7,004 nucleotides of DNA, from positions 1-7,004 of the forward strand of contig DBFQ01000032.1 of assembly GCA_002294665.1 (NCBI GenBank), written 5' to 3'. The position numbers were made by a program, and so were the translations under genes. This document shows positions 1-5,130 of this stretch, piece by piece; the first letter of the stretch is position 1; each line of letters opens with the position of its first letter. The stretch comes from Candidatus Aminicenantes bacterium UBA876 (GTDB taxonomy: Bacteria; Acidobacteriota; Aminicenantia; UBA2199). The notes below the pieces were generated by a model, which did no database searches, had not been told where the DNA came from, and worked only from the letters and a program-made list of their open reading frames with translations.

Positions 1-72
1 TTCAACGCCCCCTATTTCTTCTGTCAGCAGGCATTCGAACTGGGCCTCTTCCCCGCAAGCCGGATGCAATGA
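1..72 (+). CDS. 3' end of an unidentified protein (truncated by window start)
   Basis: Frame 1 is open from the first base and ends at a TGA at 70-72. It gives a 23-residue tail beginning FNAPYFFCQQ and ending GLFPASRMQ. The next gene starts at 69, so its start codon overlaps this stop as ATGA. That arrangement is typical of translational coupling and is the main reason to regard the fragment as a real gene end. The tail is too short to assign a family. In RiPP-associated loci a nucleotidyltransferase-like gene sometimes precedes an S26-like gene, but nothing visible here proves that. Confidence 0.5.
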   Translation, partial: FNAPYFFCQQAFELGLFPASRMQ

Positions 73-704
73 CACTTTCAGATCCAGCCCATCCTCCAAT
101 GACCCCGCAAAACGAACCGCCAAACCTTTTCTACCGCGGTTCCAGCATGAAAGGCACTTTCAAACCCGGTGACCGGCTTACCATTGAAGCAATCCCTTTC
201 AGCCGAATCCACAAGGGTGACCTGATCATCTTCCGAAAAACGATCAACGGAAAGACCGAGTTTGTGGTCCATCGAGTTAAAGGAATCTCTCCCAATGGTT
301 TGGTAATGCGTGGAGATAACGCTCGTTTCAATGATCAGAAACTCGTAGAAAAAGAAGGGGTTATTGGAAAAGTTGTCGCATACGACCGCAATACAAAATG
401 CAAAAGTGTCCACAACGGTCTGCTGGGACGAGTCAGGGCACTTTTTCTACACACAAGATTTAATTTCAAGCAGAATTTGAAAAGTTTGCTCAGAAAACCC
501 TACCGCGCACTAAATCAATCCGGGGTTGTTGCAAAAATATGGCGTCCCGACATCCAGGTCCTTTATTTCGATACCCACTTTGGTCCTCTCATCAAGTATA
601 TTCATCGCAACCGTACTGTGGCTTTATACTGGGTTGAAGAAAGAAAATGGAGCTTCCATTTTCCTTTTAGCCTTATGATCCATCCAGGCAAAAAAACCAA
701 CTAA
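69..704 (+). CDS. S24/S26-family (signal-peptidase-like) protein without membrane anchor
   Basis: This 211-residue protein has the signature of a signal-peptidase-like serine protease. The nucleophile motif is G24-S25-S26-M27, followed by P33-G34-D35. A V-V-H68-R-V motif follows, then R81-G82-D83-N84. His rather than Lys as the apparent partner of Ser26 resembles the S26B (Sec11/archaeal) type. Unlike true leader peptidases, no transmembrane helix precedes Ser26: the first 20 residues are Pro-rich and polar, so it is probably cytosolic or only peripherally bound. The C-terminal half (about 110-211) is basic and aromatic-rich and I do not recognise it as a domain. ATG at 69 is favoured by the ATGA overlap with the upstream gene; no clear Shine-Dalgarno is seen, and an alternative ATG lies at 99. 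It is convergent with the RiPP operon. A role in cleaving the precursor leader is possible but unproven. S26-like genes are known near PqqD/HPr-kinase-type peptide loci. Confidence 0.8.
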   Translation: MTLSDPAHPPMTPQNEPPNLFYRGSSMKGTFKPGDRLTIEAIPFSRIHKGDLIIFRKTINGKTEFVVHRVKGISPNGLVMRGDNARFNDQKLVEKEGVIGKVVAYDRNTKCKSVHNGLLGRVRALFLHTRFNFKQNLKSLLRKPYRALNQSGVVAKIWRPDIQVLYFDTHFGPLIKYIHRNRTVALYWVEERKWSFHFPFSLMIHPGKKTN

Positions 705-791
705 CAAACGAGGTATGTGTTGGCAAGACCATGAATTCCGGCTAATCTATTGTTCTGTAAACTCAAGAATCGCTTCTTTCACCCGCTGGCT
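705..791. other. Convergent intergenic gap, no clear terminator
   Basis: This 87-base gap separates the ends of the + strand S26-like gene and the - strand precursor gene. I found only a short AT-rich inverted repeat (AAGAA, 4-base loop, TTCTT) near 765-780, with no following T-run, so I do not call a terminator. No small gene with a plausible start is visible here. Confidence 0.5.
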
Positions 792-1082
792 TTAATAAAC
801 CGCCGAACCCGTGGTGCAATCTGGATTCGGGGTCTGACCAGCCCCGCAACCGAATGCAGTGCTGCCAGTCGTACAGTTACCGCTGAGGTTAGTGCCTCCA
901 GCTCCGCAATTATAAGTCGCAGTTGAGCCCGTAGGGGAACAGATTGGTCCCAGATTGGGATCATTCCCTTGTGTGCAACCATCAACTGCATCACTACCTA
1001 GAGGTGAACACACTGCTCCTTGGATCGCTGCAACTTGTCCGGCATCCAAACTCCTCGGTCTTTCATATTTAATTCGTTTCAT
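792..1082 (-). CDS. Candidate RiPP precursor peptide with Cys-repeat core
   Basis: The 96-residue product has two parts. Residues 1-24 form a basic, helix-compatible leader (MKRIKYERPR, then LDAGQVAAIQGAV). Residues 25-96 form a Gly/Ser/Thr/Asn/Cys-rich core. Seven Cys occur at 25, 36, 48, 59, 70, 79 and 89, that is every 9-12 residues, in alternating half-repeats. One type is C-S/T-x-(x)-G-S-x-A; the other is C-x-x-G followed by Asn/Pro/Gly. There is no Sec signal or membrane segment, so an ordinary secreted Cys-rich protein is unlikely. The gene is last in the radical SAM operon. Its ATG (1082-1080) directly abuts the kinase-like gene's TAA, and a strong Shine-Dalgarno (GGAGG, 1087-1091) lies in that gene's last two Gly codons. 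A promoter-like motif also lies just upstream. The KYE(R/K)P-type leader and Cys-Gly repeats recall substrates of radical SAM/SPASM thioether-forming systems. The precursor role is inferred from context. Confidence 0.8.
   Translation of the reverse strand: MKRIKYERPRSLDAGQVAAIQGAVCSPLGSDAVDGCTQGNDPNLGPICSPTGSTATYNCGAGGTNLSGNCTTGSTAFGCGAGQTPNPDCTTGSAVY
795..1010 (-). repeat. Degenerate Cys-containing core repeats in the precursor
   Basis: Three and a half units can be laid out as A/B half-repeats. A1 is residues 25-35, B1 36-47, A2 48-58, B2 59-69, A3 70-78, B3 79-88, and a final A4 89-96 has no B partner. Each half begins with Cys. A halves carry G-S then Ala (GSDA, GSTA, GSTA, GSA). B halves carry Gly then Asn-rich loops. 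Unit length shrinks from 23 to 22 to 19 residues toward the C-terminus. The similarity is at protein level; the DNA has diverged. Confidence 0.75.
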
Positions 1083-1652
1083 TTATCCTCCCAACTCAAG
1101 GCGCAGTTCCGAGATCTCATTTTCAAGAGCATGATTGATTAAATGAATGATATTTTTGTTTCTTGGGAAAGTCAATACAAATCCTCTGGTATTTCTTGAA
1201 ATATCAGCTGCCATGACAAACCACTCTTTTTTTTTGTAGCAAAGAGTAATACTGCGCTGAAGCTTGATTTCAAAAATTGCATCCATCAGAAACTTACATG
1301 TTTCCTTTGCAGAAATAGAAACAATTTCTGCGGCATTGGCCTGAAAGATCCGGGCTACTGCTAGCAATGGATACTGTTCCTTTTCAAACTTCGATGCATT
1401 CAGATGAGCCCTGCGGGCGCTTAGGGTTGCATCTTGAACTATCCAGGTTCCATTGTCTTGCTGAGAAATCCATACCTTGTCATCGGCTAACACGGGATAA
1501 TAATCCTCCAACAGCTTGCTGATAGTAGTCTTTCCAGCATTGGAATGCCCCAAAAACAATAAGGCTCTACCCAGAACGTTTACCGCCGAAGCGTGAATCA
1601 ACACTCCCTTTTTCAGTGACTCAGTTGGTTCATCTGCTTTATCTGGAAGCAT
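1083..1652 (-). CDS. HPr-kinase-like P-loop protein (ScmC-like)
   Basis: The 189-residue protein carries a Walker A motif, G35-H-S-N-A-G40-K41-T42, after a hydrophobic strand. An L-A-D57-D58-K-V motif follows at the position of the acidic residues in the C-terminal domain of HPr kinase/phosphorylase. It is shorter than full HprK (roughly 300 residues) and lacks that enzyme's N-terminal domain. Similar stand-alone HprK-fold proteins occur in peptide-modification loci, including lasso peptide kinases and, from memory, family ScmC of the SynChlorMet cassette. The likely role is Ser/Thr phosphorylation or NTP-dependent handling of the precursor, whose core holds 18 Ser/Thr. The start codon shares one base with the upstream TAA (TAATG) and only a weak AAGG precedes it, suggesting coupled translation. 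The gene contains an A9 run (- strand, 1235-1227) encoding three Lys, a possible slippage site. The fold is fairly sure; the substrate is unknown. Confidence 0.75.
   Translation of the reverse strand: MLPDKADEPTESLKKGVLIHASAVNVLGRALLFLGHSNAGKTTISKLLEDYYPVLADDKVWISQQDNGTWIVQDATLSARRAHLNASKFEKEQYPLLAVARIFQANAAEIVSISAKETCKFLMDAIFEIKLQRSITLCYKKKEWFVMAADISRNTRGFVLTFPRNKNIIHLINHALENEISELRLELGG
1087..1091 (-). promoter_or_regulatory. Strong ribosome binding site for the precursor gene
   Basis: Read on the - strand, GGAGG is followed by ATAA and then the ATG at 1082, a spacing of 4 nt. It overlaps the last Gly-Gly codons of the kinase-like gene. It is the best Shine-Dalgarno in the operon, which fits high translation of a peptide substrate relative to its enzymes. 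Confidence 0.7.
1147..1175 (-). promoter_or_regulatory. Possible internal promoter for the precursor gene
   Basis: On the - strand, TTGACT (1175-1170) and TATCAT (1152-1147) are separated by exactly 17 nt. Each matches the sigma70 consensus at 5 of 6 positions. The pair lies inside the 3' end of the kinase-like gene and would start transcription near 1140, about 58 nt before the precursor ATG. Extra transcription of the precursor over its enzymes is common in RiPP operons. The region is AT-rich, so a chance match remains possible. Confidence 0.4.
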
Positions 1653-2818
1653 TAGCCTTTATAGGTGAAATCACATTTTCTTGAAGCGGGGAATTCATTC
1701 CTGAATTCCGCCTCTTCGCACAAATAGTTGGGGCTGAGAAGTTTTCCCGTGCGTTCATAATTGAGGGCCGCACAATGAGTCAAACAACGCTTGGCGTGAA
1801 CACAATTTCCGCATATTCCTGGGAACTTCCCATTCAATTCTCTGCGTATTCGCACCAGGGTTGGATGCGAAAACCATACGTTCTTTAAATCATCTCTGCC
1901 TAACTTGCCAAAACACAATTCCGGAACATTGCGTCCGATTCCGCACAATGCCATCCCGCCATCCCCCAATATACCAAGGATATTTAGTATTCGACACTCC
2001 CCGCCAGCTCTACCTTCACGTAATATCTCCGTTATTGATGCTAATGCCGGAGGTATGGAAATGTAGAGCGGAATCGAGGTGCGCTCCTGTAACTCACCCC
2101 TTACGAATCGCACCAATTCAATAATTTCATCATAACCAAGGATTTCTCCTTGCTTTTGCATGATCTTGCCCCGGCCGGTCGGTGCGACCGGGTTAAATTT
2201 GACCGAACCCGCTCCAATTTTGACTGCAAACTGGGTTAAGGCTTCCACTTCATTCAAATTATCATGGTAGGGAGACATAATGATCTGGGGCTGAAATCCG
2301 GCTTTAACCAAGTGATCGATCCCTTTTATCGATTTTGCAAACGCCCCTTCAACTCCACGAAAACGATCATGCTTCCGGGCATCGGGGCTGTCCAGACTGA
2401 CTGAAACAAACCACATGGTAGTATTGTTTTTTAAGTGATTCGCCAGATCAGCCGTAATCATCGTGCCGTTTGTCTCCATGGTTAACCTGATTTTTTCTGC
2501 ACTCAGGTAATCAACAATCTCGATGAATCGGGGATGCAGAACCGGCTCTCCGCCGGTGAGTTTTGCGTTGCTCAGCCCCAGTTCTTTCCCTTCTTTAACC
2601 GCAAGTTTCAGAAGATCTAAATCCAAGCAATCACCCGTTGACGGTTTGCCGTTTACAAAACCAGGCGTAATCCAGCAGTGGCGACACGCGAGATTGCAAT
2701 CATTGGTGATATACAAGTAGAAAGTAAACAGCGCAGGGATGCCTTCCGGTAGTGCGAATCCTTCTGCTTCCGTAACCAACTCCTTTGCCGCAATCCTATC
2801 CGTGCTTGTTTTTGTCAT
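1652..2818 (-). CDS. Radical SAM/SPASM peptide-modifying enzyme (ScmF-like)
   Basis: The 388-residue enzyme has the radical SAM [4Fe-4S] motif C41-x3-C45-x2-C48 (CNLACRHC) and a T-G-G-E-P motif at 88-92 for SAM binding. The C-terminus has a complete seven-Cys SPASM pattern for two auxiliary clusters: C275-x11-G287-x4-C292, then C336-x2-C339-x5-C345-x3-C349, then C367. C302 is an extra Cys. Length and architecture fit PqqE/anSME-like peptide maturases, which form C-C, C-S or related links after hydrogen abstraction by the 5'-deoxyadenosyl radical. It has no N-terminal PqqD domain, so it probably relies on the adjacent double-PqqD protein for substrate recognition. The ATG overlaps the upstream gene by 23 nt, with AGGA at 2830-2827 as Shine-Dalgarno (8 nt spacing). 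The CxxxCxxCW region and the place in a two-enzyme cassette recall ScmF; that assignment is from memory. The exact chemistry cannot be read from sequence. Confidence 0.9.
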   Translation of the reverse strand: MTKTSTDRIAAKELVTEAEGFALPEGIPALFTFYLYITNDCNLACRHCWITPGFVNGKPSTGDCLDLDLLKLAVKEGKELGLSNAKLTGGEPVLHPRFIEIVDYLSAEKIRLTMETNGTMITADLANHLKNNTTMWFVSVSLDSPDARKHDRFRGVEGAFAKSIKGIDHLVKAGFQPQIIMSPYHDNLNEVEALTQFAVKIGAGSVKFNPVAPTGRGKIMQKQGEILGYDEIIELVRFVRGELQERTSIPLYISIPPALASITEILREGRAGGECRILNILGILGDGGMALCGIGRNVPELCFGKLGRDDLKNVWFSHPTLVRIRRELNGKFPGICGNCVHAKRCLTHCAALNYERTGKLLSPNYLCEEAEFRNEFPASRKCDFTYKG

Positions 2819-3407
2819 TGACTATTTCCTGGATGAATCCCTTGTTGTGCAATTCCGAAAGGAAAGCCTCGACATCAGCTTCCACCTGTTCCTGCGGCAC
2901 CTCGTTACAAACCTTGTTCAAATGGATCACAATGTCCTTCCGCGTTCTGGGATAAGTAAGGATATGTTTCCAGATCAAGAGGCCCACCGGATTAACAATC
3001 AGCAGTCCGTTGGTTTCCACATCGAATAGAATTGCACCATCTTCCTCTTCCCGCAATGATATACGTGGAATAGCCAATACTGCCGCAGACTTATCCATTG
3101 CCTTTCTCCTTTTCGTGGAATTCTTAACCGAAAATCTGATTGCGCCTATTTTAAACAGGTCAGCAATGAACCGATGGACGTCTCTTCCCGCCGACTTTTT
3201 ATCCACACCGAAATCATGCGCGGTTTGGTCAATAACCTTGTTTAAATTCTGCTTTTCGTTCAGTAGGCGCAGTATGTGCCGGGCCGAATGATTAAGATCA
3301 ATCAGCCGATTCTGCCGCGCCAGGAACAATAAAGAGCCATTATGGAAATCTTCCACAGCCACGTCTTCATTGAGTTGATATAGTAGATCTTTGCTGAATG
3401 GGATCAT
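2796..3407 (-). CDS. Tandem PqqD-domain (RiPP recognition element) protein
   Basis: The 203-residue protein appears to hold two consecutive PqqD-like modules. The first spans about 8-95: beta strands around VAVEDFHNGSLLFL, an L-N-H-S-A turn, a helix, and the closing F-x-x-x-L-F-K-I-G-A-I-R-F. The second spans about 112-195: RISLREEEDGAILFD, an N-P-V-G-L-L-I-W helix start, and the closing FLSELHNKGFIQE. The strand - [ND]xxG/SA - helix - 'L...G.I' order is the usual PqqD pattern. A Lys/Arg-rich linker (about 96-111) joins them. PqqD domains bind RiPP leader peptides and present them to the partner radical SAM enzyme. Single PqqD proteins are about 90 residues, so this is a double-length form. 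The ATG is 9 nt after the upstream stop with no clear Shine-Dalgarno, implying translational coupling; the 3' end overlaps the next gene by 23 nt. In cassette terms it occupies the place of ScmD. Domain calls are by eye. Confidence 0.75.
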   Translation of the reverse strand: MIPFSKDLLYQLNEDVAVEDFHNGSLLFLARQNRLIDLNHSARHILRLLNEKQNLNKVIDQTAHDFGVDKKSAGRDVHRFIADLFKIGAIRFSVKNSTKRRKAMDKSAAVLAIPRISLREEEDGAILFDVETNGLLIVNPVGLLIWKHILTYPRTRKDIVIHLNKVCNEVPQEQVEADVEAFLSELHNKGFIQEIVNDKNKHG

Positions 3408-3416
3408 GCTATCGGA

Positions 3417-4883
3417 TTAACGCGATTCCAGATCATTCCATGGCACATTTTCGGAATTCAAACCGGTCGCTTTTAAGAAATCCCGGTAGCAATCATGGGG
3501 ATTGGCCATATTGAAGTCTCCAGTCATTGTATGCGCCAATCCCGGACAACTGCCATTACAATAAGGTGCCCACTCACAATCGACGCATCCGGGAACGTCC
3601 TGCATGGGAATCTTGCGACGATCCTTCATGGCTTGAAGTATGGGATGATTCTTCCAGATGGTTGTGATCGAGTCCTGATTAATGCGCCCCAGCTCCAGAC
3701 CGGCCAGCATGTTGCAGGGAGAAATAATACCGTCATGATGCACTGCTAATTTGCCGAAGATACACCCGCATCCGGTCAGGAAGCCCATCTGCCAGCGTTC
3801 CGATTTTTCTCCGGTGGCCCGTGCATGCTCCATCTCGCTATACATTTTCCATTTTGCCAGAGGACCGGCGGTAGCGTTGATTCGCCCCGGATACTTCTGG
3901 TCCAGTTCGTGCATTGTGATAATGGCCCGTAATTGCTGTTGGGGAGTCAGCGTGATTCCAGCCTGGTTCTCACATCCTGCGCCCATCGGAATAGCGTCAT
4001 TCGTTCCGAAACTGCGTAGCCCCACATCATCCAGCAACAGCGCGGCAACATTTTCAAGATCGTCAACATTATGACGGTTAATTGTCACCCGTGAAGTAAC
4101 CGGAAAATTGGCTTCTTTCAACAGGCGCAACCCGTTTAAAGCGCGTTTGAACGATCCCTTCCCCCGACTCTTGTCATGGACGTCGGCGCACGATCCGTCA
4201 ATGGAAACCTGGATCGAATTCAACCGATCCCTGCGTTTGCCAATTTCCAATTGCTTTAATGTATCTTCATTAATCAGCGTACCATTGGATAATATCGAGT
4301 AACGCATGCGTTTCTCGATCAAGTAATCAATAATCTCCCAGAGATCTTTCCGAACAAAGACTTCGCCTCCGCTCAGGGTCAGATTCCGCACTCCCAGCCG
4401 ATTCAGTTCATCAAAAAAGGTAAACCATTGATCGATTGTCAAGTCCGGACGACCATGCATCTCGTTCGCATAGAAGCAATATTCACAATGGAGATTGCAC
4501 TTCCCGGTCAAGGAAATATCAAAATCTCCGGGGCGATCCGTGATATCTGAGTATTCTTCGGCTTCACGTTTTGTAACCAGGTCATTTGCTTCCAGGATAA
4601 ACCCTTCATCCAGAAGTTCCTTAGTAAATGCAGTGGTGTCCCTTGAAATCTCTTCCAATGATCCCCCCTCAAAATGTCGGAACAGGTCTTTAGTGATCAT
4701 CTCGATTGGCGTAGCACCATCCAACTGCTTCCAGATCCGGAAAGCCGAATCGTTAATGGCTTTTTCTTTTCCCTTATCCGCATTAAACAAAATGGCGTAA
4801 TCTCCTGATCGACAAGTGGAAACAGCGCCGTTTCGGACATACAAAGATCTGGAAGAACTTCTACTCATTATTTTCTCGACCAT
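3417..4883 (-). CDS. PqqD-domain fused to radical SAM/SPASM enzyme (ScmE-like)
   Basis: The 488-residue protein has three parts. Residues about 13-98 look like a PqqD recognition domain (strands YVRNGAVSTCRSGDYAILF, N-D-S-A-F helix start, closing LLDEGFI). The radical SAM core starts with C129-x3-C133-x2-C136 (CNLHCEYC) and has S-G-G-E-V at 171-175, where Pro is usual in place of Val. A full SPASM domain follows: C374-x10-G385-x4-C390, C433-x2-C436-x5-C442-x3-C446, then C465; C372 is extra. It should generate the 5'-deoxyadenosyl radical and modify the precursor, with its own leader-binding module built in. It is first in the five-gene operon behind the best promoter in the window. The ATG at 4883 gives the longest frame; ATG at 4868 (MSRSSS) is also possible, and neither has a strong Shine-Dalgarno. 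The core resembles ScmE of the SynChlorMet cassette as I remember it, with the N-terminal fusion added. Confidence 0.9.
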   Translation of the reverse strand: MVEKIMSRSSSRSLYVRNGAVSTCRSGDYAILFNADKGKEKAINDSAFRIWKQLDGATPIEMITKDLFRHFEGGSLEEISRDTTAFTKELLDEGFILEANDLVTKREAEEYSDITDRPGDFDISLTGKCNLHCEYCFYANEMHGRPDLTIDQWFTFFDELNRLGVRNLTLSGGEVFVRKDLWEIIDYLIEKRMRYSILSNGTLINEDTLKQLEIGKRRDRLNSIQVSIDGSCADVHDKSRGKGSFKRALNGLRLLKEANFPVTSRVTINRHNVDDLENVAALLLDDVGLRSFGTNDAIPMGAGCENQAGITLTPQQQLRAIITMHELDQKYPGRINATAGPLAKWKMYSEMEHARATGEKSERWQMGFLTGCGCIFGKLAVHHDGIISPCNMLAGLELGRINQDSITTIWKNHPILQAMKDRRKIPMQDVPGCVDCEWAPYCNGSCPGLAHTMTGDFNMANPHDCYRDFLKATGLNSENVPWNDLESR

Positions 4884-4891
4884 TTCAGAGG

Positions 4892-4919
4892 CTCACTATG
4901 AAACTGTTGCCATAGTCAG
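4892..4919. promoter_or_regulatory. Inverted repeat at the start of the RiPP operon transcript
   Basis: ACTATG (4895-4900) and CATAGT (4911-4916) form a perfect 6-bp inverted repeat with a 10-nt spacer. CT and AG outside a C/C mismatch extend it to 8 paired positions. It sits just downstream of the -10 element, about +2 to +29 of the predicted transcript. It could be a repressor operator or a 5'-UTR hairpin. No regulator gene is visible in the window. Confidence 0.4.
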
Positions 4920-4924
4920 TAAAA

Positions 4925-4957
4925 ATTATATTAAACCTGCATGCGCTCAAGTGTCAA
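4925..4957 (-). promoter_or_regulatory. Sigma70-like promoter of the RiPP operon
   Basis: On the - strand a perfect TTGACA (4957-4952) is followed after 18 nt by TAATAT (4933-4928). That overlaps an exact TATAAT (4930-4925) at a 21-nt spacing. Transcription would begin about 4918-4921, leaving a leader of roughly 35 nt before the ATG at 4883. The perfect -35 box and AT-rich -10 block in an otherwise mixed-composition spacer make this the most convincing promoter in the window. Confidence 0.65.
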
Positions 4958-5068
4958 GCAAATGTTGAAAGAATCTCCACTTCCAGAAACCCGTTTTGTT
5001 GAATAAAATTTAACGTCATAAGAAATCAAAACAAACTTGTCAGCAGAAATAGATCAGGTTGATGCGCT

Positions 5069-5097
5069 TTGTTTTTCAAAAGCCGGGTTGATAAAAT
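5069..5097 (+). promoter_or_regulatory. Weak candidate promoter for the transporter
   Basis: TTGTTT (5069-5074) and TAAAAT (5092-5097) are spaced by 17 nt and lie 34 nt before the transporter ATG. The -10 is good (5 of 6) but the -35 matches only at its first three bases, so this is a weak prediction. Confidence 0.3.
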
Positions 5098-5119
5098 GAT
5101 CAGAAAGACTTTGAACCAC

Positions 5120-5124
5120 AGGAG
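5120..5124 (+). promoter_or_regulatory. Ribosome binding site of the transporter
   Basis: AGGAG lies 6 nt before the ATG at 5131. It fixes that start codon, and no other start with a comparable site is nearby. Confidence 0.75.
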
Positions 5125-5130
5125 ATCTTC

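Noticed and set aside
765..780. AAGAA-TCGC-TTCTT hairpin in the convergent gap as a terminator
   Set aside because: The stem is only five AT-rich pairs and no T-run follows on either strand.
779..994. A 71-residue - strand reading frame overlapping the precursor core
   Set aside because: It is a frame-shifted shadow of the repeat-rich precursor gene, with no Shine-Dalgarno and no Cys or leader pattern.
795..1010. Direct repeats as a CRISPR array
   Set aside because: Repeats are similar only in protein, vary in length, have no conserved DNA unit, and lie in a clear coding frame.
792..1082. Cys-rich protein as a metallothionein or secreted disulfide protein
   Set aside because: The Cys are widely spaced without CxC clusters, there is no signal peptide, and the gene sits in a radical SAM operon.
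1861..4800. + strand reading frames inside the radical SAM and PqqD genes
   Set aside because: They are antisense to genes with intact, ordered cluster-binding Cys motifs and show no domain pattern or start signals.
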